From CAZAYP01 sp964489425 [NCBI: uncultured Verrucomicrobiota bacterium] (GTDB taxonomy: Bacteria > Verrucomicrobiota > Kiritimatiellia > RZYC01), in the NCBI GenBank assembly GCA_964489425.1, contig CAZAYP010000006.1:52364-116363 (forward strand): 64,000 bases of DNA, given 5' to 3'. This document shows, piece by piece, positions 55,247 through 62,768 of this stretch (its first letter is position 1; every line of letters starts with the position of its first letter). The translations under genes were made by a program, and so were the position numbers. The notes beneath the pieces are model-generated. The model did not search any database and was not told the origin of the DNA. It saw only the letters and a program-made list of their open reading frames with translations.

Positions 55247-57733
55247 TCAGCCGGTGGCAGCCGGCTGGGCGAACACCAGTTCGTCGCCGGCCACGTTGAC
55301 CTCCACGGTCTCCGCGTCGTGGATGTGGCCGCGCAGCAGCTCCTCCGCCAGCGGATCCTCGAGGTACTTGGAGATCGCCCGGCGCAGCGGGCGCGCGCCG
55401 TAGGCCCGGTCGTAGCCCTTGAGGATCAGGAAGTCGCGCGCCGCGTCGCTCAGGCGCAGCTCGATCTTGCGCGCGCCCAGGCGCTCGCGCACCTTGGCCA
55501 GCTCCAACAGGAGAATCTGCTCGACGTGGGATTTGTCGAGCTGCTTGAAAACGATCACCTCGTCCATGCGGTTGAGCAGCTCCGGCTTGAACACCTTCTT
55601 GGCCGCCTCGGACATGTTCTCCTTGAGCTTCTTGTAGTCGGCCGCATTGTCGCCTGCGCCGAAGCCCAATTGGCCGCCGTGGCGCGTGAAGTCCGCGCCG
55701 AGGTTGGAGGTGATGATGATGATCGTGTTGCGGAAGTCCACGGTCCGGCCGACGCTGTCGGTCAGGCGGCCGTCCTCGAGGATCTGCAGCAGCAGGTGCA
55801 TCACGTCCGGGTGGGCCTTTTCGGCCTCGTCGAACAACACCACGGAGTAGGGCCGGCGGCGGATCTTCTCGGTCAGCTGGCCGCCCTCGTCGTAGCCCAC
55901 GTAGCCGGGCGGCGACCCGACCAGGCGCGACGAGGCGAACTTCTCCATGTACTCGGACATGTCGATCTGGATCAGCGCGTTGGGGTCGTCGAAGATGAAC
56001 TCCGCCAGCACGCGCGCCAGCAGGGTCTTGCCCACGCCGGTCGGGCCCAGGAAGATGAACGAGCCAATCGGCCGGCGCGGATCCTTGAGGTTGGCGCGCG
56101 AGCGGCGCAGGGCCTTGGAAATCGCGGCCACGGCGTCCTGCTGGCCGATGACGCGCTTGCCCAGCTCCTCGTCCATCTGCAGCAGCTTGCTCATTTCCGT
56201 GGCTTCGAGCTTGGTCAGCGGCACGCCGGTCCACTTGGACACGATGGTCATGATGTCCTCGGCGGACACGTTGACGACCTTCTCGTCGCGCTCTTTGCGC
56301 CAGGCGGCAAGGACCTTGTCCATCTCCTCGCGAGCGATGCGCTCCTGGTCGCGGTAGCCGGCGGCTTCCTCGAAGCGCTGGGCGCGGATCGCCTCTTCCT
56401 TCTTCTTCTTGATATCGGCCAGCTTCTGTTCCTGCTCCTTGACGTCCGGCGGGCGGGTCATGGAGGAGATGCGGGCGCGGGCGCCGGCCTCGTCCATGAC
56501 ATCGATCGCCTTGTCGGGCAGGAAGCGCTCGGAGAGGTAGCGCGAGGACAGGTCGGCAGCGGCCTGCAGGGCCTCGTCGGCGATGCGCGCGTGGTGGTGC
56601 TGCTCGTAGCGCGGCCGCAGGCCCTTGAGGATCTCGACGGTCTCCTCGATCGTGGGCTCGCGCACGAGGATCGACTGGAAGCGGCGCTCGAGGGCCGCGT
56701 CCTTCTCGATGAACTTGCGGTACTCCTTGATCGTGGTCGCGCCGACGCACTGCAGCTCGCCGCGCGACAGGGCGGGCTTGATGATGTTGGAGGCGTCCAT
56801 GGCGCCCTCGGCCGAGCCGGCGCCGACGATGGTGTGCAGCTCGTCGATGAAGAGGATGACATTCTTGGCGCGCTTGATCTCGTCCATCACCGCCTTGATG
56901 CGCTCCTCGAACTGGCCGCGGTACTTGGTGCCGGCGACCATGCTGGCGAGGTCGAGCACCACCAGGCGCTTGTCGAACAGCAGGTCGGGGACGTCCTGCG
57001 AGATGATCCGCTGCGCCAGGCCCTCGACGATCGCCGTCTTGCCGACGCCGGCCTCGCCGAGCAGCACCGGGTTGTTCTTGGTGCGGCGGCAGAGGATCTG
57101 GATCACGCGCTCGATCTCGTTGGCGCGGCCGATCACCGGGTCCAGCTCGTTCTTGCGCGCCAGCTCGGTCAGGTCGCGGCCGAACGCGGCCAGGGCCGGG
57201 GTCTTGCCGGCCGCATCGCGCGGCGCCCCGGCGGCTTGCCCCCCGCCACCGCCGCCGGCCCCGGCGCCGGCCATGTTTTCCTCGGACCCGGGCTCGAAGT
57301 TGGGGTCCAGCTCCTTCATGATCTCGAGGCGGGTCTTGTCGAGGTCGACGCTCAGGTTGCGCAGGACGCGGGCGGCGACGCCCTCGCCCTCGCGCAGCAG
57401 GCCCAGCAGGATGTGCTCGGTGCCGACGTAGGAGTGGTTCAGGGCGCGCGCCTCGCTCGAGGCCAGGGCCAGCACCTTCTTGACCCGCGGGGTGAACGGG
57501 ACGTTGCCCACGGTCTTGGTTTCCGGGCCCACGCCCACAGCCTTCTCGACTTCGAGGCGGACGGTCTCGAGGTCCACGCCCATCTTGAGCAGGACGTTGA
57601 CGGCCACGCCCTGGCCGAGAACGATCAGGCCCAGGAGCAGGTGCTCGGTGCCGACATAGCCGTGGTTGAAGCGGTCCGCCTCTTTGCGGGCCAGCTGGAT
57701 GACTTGTTGCGCGCGCGGGGTAAAATTATTCAT
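55247..57733 (-). CDS. clpC: ATP-dependent Clp protease ATPase subunit ClpC
   Basis: An 828-residue Hsp100 unfoldase. Two Clp N-repeats span residues 1-145. AAA1 has Walker [14 protein letters not shown] (about 228) and Walker [11 protein letters not shown]. The M-domain carries a UVR motif ([16 protein letters not shown]). AAA2 has Walker [14 protein letters not shown] (about 563) and [14 protein letters not shown]. The LGF loop for docking ClpP is visible in [11 protein letters not shown], so it should feed a ClpP encoded elsewhere. In Firmicutes ClpC recognises proteins marked by McsB. Its start overlaps the mcsB end by eight bases, which makes that partnership likely here. Confidence 0.96.
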   Translation of the reverse strand: MNNFTPRAQQVIQLARKEADRFNHGYVGTEHLLLGLIVLGQGVAVNVLLKMGVDLETVRLEVEKAVGVGPETKTVGNVPFTPRVKKVLALASSEARALNHSYVGTEHILLGLLREGEGVAARVLRNLSVDLDKTRLEIMKELDPNFEPGSEENMAGAGAGGGGGGQAAGAPRDAAGKTPALAAFGRDLTELARKNELDPVIGRANEIERVIQILCRRTKNNPVLLGEAGVGKTAIVEGLAQRIISQDVPDLLFDKRLVVLDLASMVAGTKYRGQFEERIKAVMDEIKRAKNVILFIDELHTIVGAGSAEGAMDASNIIKPALSRGELQCVGATTIKEYRKFIEKDAALERRFQSILVREPTIEETVEILKGLRPRYEQHHHARIADEALQAAADLSSRYLSERFLPDKAIDVMDEAGARARISSMTRPPDVKEQEQKLADIKKKKEEAIRAQRFEEAAGYRDQERIAREEMDKVLAAWRKERDEKVVNVSAEDIMTIVSKWTGVPLTKLEATEMSKLLQMDEELGKRVIGQQDAVAAISKALRRSRANLKDPRRPIGSFIFLGPTGVGKTLLARVLAEFIFDDPNALIQIDMSEYMEKFASSRLVGSPPGYVGYDEGGQLTEKIRRRPYSVVLFDEAEKAHPDVMHLLLQILEDGRLTDSVGRTVDFRNTIIIITSNLGADFTRHGGQLGFGAGDNAADYKKLKENMSEAAKKVFKPELLNRMDEVIVFKQLDKSHVEQILLLELAKVRERLGARKIELRLSDAARDFLILKGYDRAYGARPLRRAISKYLEDPLAEELLRGHIHDAETVEVNVAGDELVFAQPAATG

Positions 57734-58811
57734 GGCTGCTGTCTCGCCGTCGGGACGGACCTGCCGCGGCGGCCAGGTGCTGGCGCACCAGCTCGGCGCG
57801 GCAGGCGTCGCGTTGCTTGGTGTTTAGTGTCTTGCCTTTCATCTTCTGCAGGTGCGCCGGCTGGGTCATGATCGTCAACGCGTCCACGGTTTCCCGGCGC
57901 ACATTTTTCAATATAGCCAGTTCGATGCCCAGGCGCAAGCCCGAGAGCAGGTTCAGCGCCTCCTTGGAGGTCAGGAGGTGGGCGTGGGTCAGCAGCCCGT
58001 AGGCGCGCCCCACGTGGTCGTGCAGCGCGATCTTCTTCTTTTCCAGCAGGCGCAGGCGGGCGTTATTTTCGTGGCCCACGATCTCGTGGATGATCTTTTC
58101 CAGGTGCTGGAGCAGGTCCGCCTCGGACTGGCCCAGGGTGACCTGGTTGGAGATCTGGAACATGTTGCCGGTGGCCTCGGTGCCTTCGCCCCACAGCCCG
58201 CGCACGGCCAGGCCGATCTTGGACAGGCCGCGCACCACCGGCTCCATCTCGTTGAGCAGGACCAGCCCCGGCAGGTGCAGCATGGCGCTGGCGCGGAGCC
58301 CGGTGCCCACGTTGGTCGGGCAGGCGGTGAGGTAGCCCAGGCGCGGGGAGAACGCGTAGTCCAGCCGCGCTTCCAGCTCGCTGTCCAGCTGGTCCGCCAG
58401 GCGCCAGGCCTCGGCCAGTTGCAGGCCCGGCTGCAGCGACTGCAGGCGCAGGTGGTCCTCCTCGTTCACCATCACCGCCAGGCGCTCGTCCCGGCGGATG
58501 ACCACCCCGCCGCTCTGCTTGTCCTGGATCTGCTCGCGGCTGACCAGGTGGCGCTCGAACAGGATCAGGCGGTCAAGCTCCTCGAGATCGTCCATCTTGA
58601 AGACCCCGCCCGGGGCCATGGCCGGCGCCGCGCCCACGGTCGGGGCCAGCTCGTCGTACAGCGCCGCGCGCTGCGCCGCGTTGGCCCAGCCCGGGAACCG
58701 CCGCGCCCGCAGGTTGCGCGCCAGGCGCACGCGGCTGGACACCACGACCCCGCACTGGGCGCCGGCGGTCATCCACGCGCCGGCATTGCCAAAAAAGTCG
58801 CACACGTTCAT
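57726..58811 (-). CDS. mcsB: Protein arginine kinase McsB
   Basis: A 361-residue phosphagen-kinase-fold enzyme that phosphorylates arginine residues of proteins as a degradation tag for ClpCP. Family features are VVSSRVRLARNLRARRFPGW, MVNEEDHLRLQSL, TACPTNVGTGLRASAMLHLP and NMFQISNQVTLGQSE. The ATG at 58811 was taken because it overlaps the mcsA stop by four bases and starts at the conserved N-terminus. The gene sits between mcsA and clpC. Confidence 0.95.
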   Translation of the reverse strand: MNVCDFFGNAGAWMTAGAQCGVVVSSRVRLARNLRARRFPGWANAAQRAALYDELAPTVGAAPAMAPGGVFKMDDLEELDRLILFERHLVSREQIQDKQSGGVVIRRDERLAVMVNEEDHLRLQSLQPGLQLAEAWRLADQLDSELEARLDYAFSPRLGYLTACPTNVGTGLRASAMLHLPGLVLLNEMEPVVRGLSKIGLAVRGLWGEGTEATGNMFQISNQVTLGQSEADLLQHLEKIIHEIVGHENNARLRLLEKKKIALHDHVGRAYGLLTHAHLLTSKEALNLLSGLRLGIELAILKNVRRETVDALTIMTQPAHLQKMKGKTLNTKQRDACRAELVRQHLAAAAGPSRRRDSSHE

Positions 58812-59329
58812 GGCGTTGCCTGCTGGCTCCCGGCCGGGCTGCGGCAGGTCTGGATGCGGTCGCGCAGGCGCGCGGCCTCCTCGAAGCGTTCCGCGGCCAC
58901 GGCCTGGTCCAGGGCCTGCTGCAGCGCGGCAAGCTCCGCGGCCACGGCGACCGCCTGCTGCTCGCGGGCCGGGACCTTGCCCTGGTGCCGGTCGCCATGG
59001 TGCACGGCCTTGAGCACCCCGGCGAGCTCTTCGGCAAAGGTCTCGTAGCAACCGGCGCATCCCAGGCGCCCGGTTTTTTTAAAGTCCTGGCGCTTCAGGC
59101 CGCAGGCCGGGCATTGGAGGTCGGCGGCCGGCGCCGCCGCGTCCGGCGGTTCCTGCTCTTTGGCCTGGCCGGCGCCGAACAGGATATCGGTGATCGAAAT
59201 GGGGCCCTGGATATCGAAGCCGGCCTTGTCGGCGCACACCTGGCACAGGTGCAGCTTGCGCACCTTGCCATCGGCCACTTGGGTCAGATGAACATTCGCC
59301 TCCTGCGTATGGCAATGTTCGCATTCCAT
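58808..59329 (-). CDS. mcsA: McsA, zinc-binding activator of McsB
   Basis: A 173-residue protein with four CxxC pairs: CEHC and CQVC in the first domain, CPAC and CAGC in the second. A C-terminal UVR motif follows (AAERFEEAARLRDRIQT). McsA binds zinc and activates McsB. Unlike many Firmicutes operons, no ctsR repressor gene precedes it. The upstream neighbour is ilvE, whose stop lies seven bases before the mcsA start. Confidence 0.94.
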   Translation of the reverse strand: MECEHCHTQEANVHLTQVADGKVRKLHLCQVCADKAGFDIQGPISITDILFGAGQAKEQEPPDAAAPAADLQCPACGLKRQDFKKTGRLGCAGCYETFAEELAGVLKAVHHGDRHQGKVPAREQQAVAVAAELAALQQALDQAVAAERFEEAARLRDRIQTCRSPAGSQQATP

Positions 59330-59336
59330 GGGCAGG

Positions 59337-60206
59337 CTACTTGATCGGGCGACCGTTCTGGGCCGCGTACTCCTTGAACCGCGCTTCCAGCTTGCGGGTG
59401 ATGACCCCGGGCTGGCCGCTGCCGATCGTGCGCCGGTCGATGTTGGTCACGCCGATGATCTCCGCCGCCGTGCCGGTGAGGAACACCTCGTCGGCGGTGT
59501 ACAGGTCGTAGCGGGTCAGCACGTGCTCGCGCACCACGAACCCCATCTCGCGGGCGATTTCCATGACCGTGTCGCGGGTGACGCCCTCCAGCGCGCCGCA
59601 CCAGGTGGGCGGGGTCAGCAGCACGTTGCCCTGCACCACGAAAATGTTGTCGCCCGAGGCTTCGGCCACGTAGCCCTGGGGATTGAGCATGATGCACTCC
59701 ATCACGCCGGCGTTGAGCGCCTCGATCTTGGCCATGATGTTGTTGAGGTAGTTCAGGCTCTTGATCCGCGGGTTCACCGCCTCGGTCATGTTGCGCATCG
59801 TGCCCACGGTCACGATCGCCATGCCCTTCTCGTACAGCTCGGGCGGGTAGAGCTGGATCGCGTCGGCGATGATGATGATCTGCGGCCGCTTGCAGAGGTA
59901 GGGATTGAGCCCGAGACCGCCCTCGCCGCGGGTCACCACCAGGCGGATGTAGCCGTCGCGGATGCGGTTGGCCTTGCAGGTCTTGACCACCTCGTCCCCC
60001 ATCTGCTCTTTGCTGATCGGGATCTCCATGGCAATGGCCTGGGCGGAGCGGTACAGGCGCACAATGTGCTCGTCCAGCTTGAACACCCGGCCGTTGTAGG
60101 CGCGGATGCCCTCGAACACGCCATCACCGTACAGCAGCCCGTGGTCGAACACCGACACCTTGGCGTCCTTCTTGTCCACCAGCTTGCCGCTCATATAAAT
60201 CTTCAT
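59337..60206 (-). CDS. ilvE: Branched-chain amino acid aminotransferase
   Basis: A 289-residue fold-type IV PLP aminotransferase that makes Leu, Ile and Val from their keto acids. The N-terminal signature is VFDHGLLYGDGVFEGIRAY. The Schiff-base Lys is Lys149 (PRIKSLNYLNN), and the C-terminal PLP-phosphate-binding TGTAAEIIGV is present. D-amino-acid transaminase or ADC lyase are related folds, but length and motifs favour IlvE. It is first in the ilvE-mcsA-mcsB-clpC string, with a good promoter 28 bases upstream and AGGG before the ATG. Confidence 0.9.
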   Translation of the reverse strand: MKIYMSGKLVDKKDAKVSVFDHGLLYGDGVFEGIRAYNGRVFKLDEHIVRLYRSAQAIAMEIPISKEQMGDEVVKTCKANRIRDGYIRLVVTRGEGGLGLNPYLCKRPQIIIIADAIQLYPPELYEKGMAIVTVGTMRNMTEAVNPRIKSLNYLNNIMAKIEALNAGVMECIMLNPQGYVAEASGDNIFVVQGNVLLTPPTWCGALEGVTRDTVMEIAREMGFVVREHVLTRYDLYTADEVFLTGTAAEIIGVTNIDRRTIGSGQPGVITRKLEARFKEYAAQNGRPIK

Positions 60207-60233
60207 CGGTCGCCCTTTCGTTTTTCCACTCCT

Positions 60234-60262
60234 ACTATATAAGGCCGGCCCGGGTTTGTAAA
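60234..60262 (-). promoter_or_regulatory. Sigma-70 promoter of the ilvE-mcsA-mcsB-clpC operon
   Basis: On the minus strand TTTACA (60262-60257) and TATAGT (60239-60234) are separated by exactly 17 bases. The -10 box lies 28 bases before the ilvE ATG. No CtsR-type heptamer repeat was seen around it. Confidence 0.75.
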
Positions 60263-60320
60263 TCCCCGCCGTGCCGGCGGCCGGCCGGTTCCCGGGCCGC
60301 CAAAACCGTCAACATACCGC

Positions 60321-60349
60321 TTGCCTTCCCCGCCGGCGGCCGATACAAG
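60321..60349 (+). promoter_or_regulatory. Possible promoter of the small secreted protein gene
   Basis: TTGCCT (60321-60326) and TACAAG (60344-60349) are separated by 17 bases, about 44 bases before the ATG at 60393. Each box matches consensus at four of six positions. Confidence 0.4.
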
Positions 60350-60392
60350 GAGGGCAACCACGGCCAGGGTTGGCCGGGAACCGAGGGAGATC

Positions 60393-60842
60393 ATGATGAA
60401 AAGTATGACGGCCCTGATGCTGGGCATGATGCTGGTGGTGTCGATCCAAGCCGGGGAACTCAGGAAGTCCGGCGCCTGCACGCTGCGCGTGGCCAAGACC
60501 TCGTTTGATGAGGCCGCGGTGTTTACGGTGACCGTGGCCGATGAGACGGTGGAGGCTTTCTGCGACTTCCGGGGCGGCGAGTTTTTTGACAACTTCGCCG
60601 TCTTCGCCGTGCCGCGCATCACCAATCGGGCAGGCCGGCCGATCAACGTATCGTACCATGTCGCGTTTTTTGATCAGGCGGGCGACCTCATCGCGAGCAC
60701 CTCGCAGAATTCGGACCTGGCCGCCGACGCGCAGGCGCATCAACTGGGATCCTGTCTCACGCAGATTCCCAAGGCGGCCTTCGAGCAGATTGCGGCTTAC
60801 AAGCTGGTCATCTATACCGCGGACACGCAGAAGAAGAACTAG
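60393..60842 (+). CDS. Small secreted protein of unknown function
   Basis: From the ATG at 60393 (GGGAGA site four bases upstream) the product is 149 residues. It has a signal peptide (MMKSMTALMLGMMLVVSIQAG) and a beta-rich mature part containing FDEAAVFTVTVADETVEAFCD, and VPRITNRAGRPINVSYHVAFFD. The pattern suggests a single beta-sandwich of the kind that describes additions to side chains or binds ligands in the periplasm. I do not recognise the family. Cys residues near mature positions 10, 42 and 105 could form a disulfide. Confidence 0.72.
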   Translation: MMKSMTALMLGMMLVVSIQAGELRKSGACTLRVAKTSFDEAAVFTVTVADETVEAFCDFRGGEFFDNFAVFAVPRITNRAGRPINVSYHVAFFDQAGDLIASTSQNSDLAADAQAHQLGSCLTQIPKAAFEQIAAYKLVIYTADTQKKN

Positions 60843-60894
60843 GCCGGGCCGACCCCGCCATCGCTGCAAGGTTGGTTGAAAGGGAGGTGCGCGC

Positions 60895-61665
60895 ATGAAA
60901 ATCCTCGTGTTGAACGGCGCTTATCGGCCCCAGGGAACGACCACCGAACTCGCGCAGTCGTTCATGGATGGGGCCCGGGCCAACGGCGCCGACGTGGACA
61001 TGGTGATGCTCCGGGACCGCACGATCGGCTACTGTACGAACTGCCTCAAGTGCTATGGTTTTGCCGGTGACGGGATTGCCCCCTGCATCCTGAAAGACGA
61101 CATGGACGATCTCGTCCCCCGCATTGCCGCGGCGGACGGGGTCTTGTTTGCGTCGCCGGTGCACAACGGGTTTGTGACCGGACTGATGACGGTGTTCTGG
61201 GAGCGATTGTCCTGGCGGGCGGCGCGGCCCCAAGGAACATTTTTAAAAAGCAGCATGGGCATCCAATCACGCATCACCGACAAGGCGCGGGCCTTGGGTT
61301 CGATCGTCAGCGCCGGCGGCATGCCCGATCCGTTGCGCCGGTTCTGCGACGATGGCACGCCCTGGCTGAAAAGCAACGCAACCCTGCTCCTCCACGGGCA
61401 GTGGATCGGCGATATGTATGCCGCCGCGGATCTCGAACGCCTGCCGGAAAGCCGCGAGGACTGGCAGCGGATCTACTTCCTGCGGCGCCTGAGCGCCAGG
61501 CAGCGCCAGCAGGCCCATGCGCTGGGCGCCCACATGGCCAACGCCATCCAGGCCGGCAACTTGAACGCCGTGACCGCGGACACGATCCTGCCCGCGGCGC
61601 TGAAATGGGTTTTGGAGCGCTTTTTCAGCTTCCGCCCGCCCTATCGCGTCGCCGTCCCCGGGTGA
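60895..61665 (+). CDS. Flavodoxin-fold NAD(P)H oxidoreductase / iron-sulfur-flavoprotein-like
   Basis: A 256-residue protein with a flavodoxin-like fold: MKILVLNGAYRPQGTTTEL forms the FMN phosphate loop, and ADGVLFASPVHNGFVTG the second FMN loop. After the first alpha-beta unit comes Cys47-x2-Cys50-x2-Cys53 with Cys64, resembling the compact cluster motif of iron-sulfur flavoproteins but with longer last spacing. It may carry a [4Fe-4S] cluster or simply redox-active thiols. GGGAGGT lies before the ATG. The substrate is unknown. Confidence 0.85.
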   Translation: MKILVLNGAYRPQGTTTELAQSFMDGARANGADVDMVMLRDRTIGYCTNCLKCYGFAGDGIAPCILKDDMDDLVPRIAAADGVLFASPVHNGFVTGLMTVFWERLSWRAARPQGTFLKSSMGIQSRITDKARALGSIVSAGGMPDPLRRFCDDGTPWLKSNATLLLHGQWIGDMYAAADLERLPESREDWQRIYFLRRLSARQRQQAHALGAHMANAIQAGNLNAVTADTILPAALKWVLERFFSFRPPYRVAVPG

Positions 61666-61724
61666 AGCTGTTTTCGCGGAGGCCGCCCGCCGCGCGGATC
61701 CGGAACCGGCCGCGGAAAAATCGC

Positions 61725-61753
61725 TTTCCCCGGCCTGCGCGGGCGGCTATGCT
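61725..61753 (+). promoter_or_regulatory. Weak candidate promoter for the lipoprotein gene
   Basis: TTTCCC (61725-61730) and TATGCT (61748-61753) are 17 bases apart. The -10 ends seven bases before the ATG at 61761, so the message could be leaderless. The -35 match is poor. Confidence 0.25.
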
Positions 61754-61760
61754 CCGACGT

Positions 61761-62744
61761 ATGGATGCAAGAATCATGAACGTACCAACCATGAACACCT
61801 GGGCGCGCGCCGGCGCCGTGGCGGTGGCGCTGGGCGGGTTGACCCTGTGGGGCGCCGGCTGCGTCACCAGCGGCCGCGCCCCGGCCCCGCACGCGCCGGT
61901 GGTTGAAACCTGGACGCCGGAGCAACTGCGCGCGGCGCCGGTGGTGCCCGGCCAGGGCTGGGGGCCGTTTGTGCTGGGCGCCCCGCCCAAGAAGATTCAG
62001 CTGAGCGTCGGCCCGCATGATCCGGTAACCACCAACGAACCGAATCGCCGCGCGTGGCACCGCCTGGCCCTGGGCTGCGACCTGGACCCCGTCCTGGGCA
62101 CCGTGGCGGCGGTGGACTTCATCGCCGGGTTCCCCGGGCGCACGCCCGAAGGCATCGGGCTGGCATCCCCCGAGGCGGCGGTAACCAACGCCTACGGCAT
62201 CCCCGTGTCCGTGCGCGACGATCTTGGCGGCCGCCGCTACATCTACCGCGAGGCCGGCCTCGTGGTGGTGGTGGGCCGGGGCCGGGTGACCATGCTGCAG
62301 GTGTGCCTGCCCACGCCGGAAATGTCGCAGTTCACGCCGGCGGCGCAACGGGCGTCCAAAATCATCCCCGGCCTGGGGTGGGGGCCGGTGCAGGTGGATG
62401 CGACGCGCAACGAGCTGCAGGTGGCGCTGGGAGACCCGTCCGCGACCCGGCCCGACGGCCGGCTCGAGTGGGCGGCGCTGGGCGTGGCGTGCCAGGTGAC
62501 CCCGGCCGGCCGGGTCAGCCAGGTTGTTTTCGAACCCGCCTTTGTCCGCGAGACGGACCAGGGCATCAAGATGGAATCCTCCTACCTGCTGGTCATCAGC
62601 GCGCATGGCGTGCCCGCGCGCATTCTCGCGGCGCCGGGGTACGAGATCTACACGTATCCGGACAAGGGCATCGATTACTGGGTGCAGGGCGGGCGGGTGG
62701 CGCGCATCGTCGTCGGCCGGCCCCTGGCCGAGCCTGTTCCCTGA
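61761..62744 (+). CDS. Lipoprotein of unknown function
   Basis: From the ATG at 61761 the product is 327 residues with a lipoprotein signal peptide (AVALGGLTLWGAGC), so it should be membrane-anchored after cleavage before the Cys. The mature part has two similar halves, each opening with a GWGPxxLG/GWGPVQV-type segment (VPGQGWGPFVLGAPPKKIQL and IPGLGWGPVQVDATRNELQV). Each half is followed by a beta-rich stretch, which suggests an internal duplication. Other possible starts are ATGs at 61749, 61776 and 61791; none has a clear ribosome site. I do not recognise the family. Confidence 0.72.
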   Translation: MDARIMNVPTMNTWARAGAVAVALGGLTLWGAGCVTSGRAPAPHAPVVETWTPEQLRAAPVVPGQGWGPFVLGAPPKKIQLSVGPHDPVTTNEPNRRAWHRLALGCDLDPVLGTVAAVDFIAGFPGRTPEGIGLASPEAAVTNAYGIPVSVRDDLGGRRYIYREAGLVVVVGRGRVTMLQVCLPTPEMSQFTPAAQRASKIIPGLGWGPVQVDATRNELQVALGDPSATRPDGRLEWAALGVACQVTPAGRVSQVVFEPAFVRETDQGIKMESSYLLVISAHGVPARILAAPGYEIYTYPDKGIDYWVQGGRVARIVVGRPLAEPVP

Positions 62745-62768
62745 GGCTGTCCAAGCCGCACGCCAAGC

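Noticed and set aside
55161-56750. A 529-codon minus-strand frame within clpC
   Set aside because: It lies on the same strand as clpC but in another frame; the clpC frame has all Walker motifs while this one is Arg/Pro/Ala-rich without domains.
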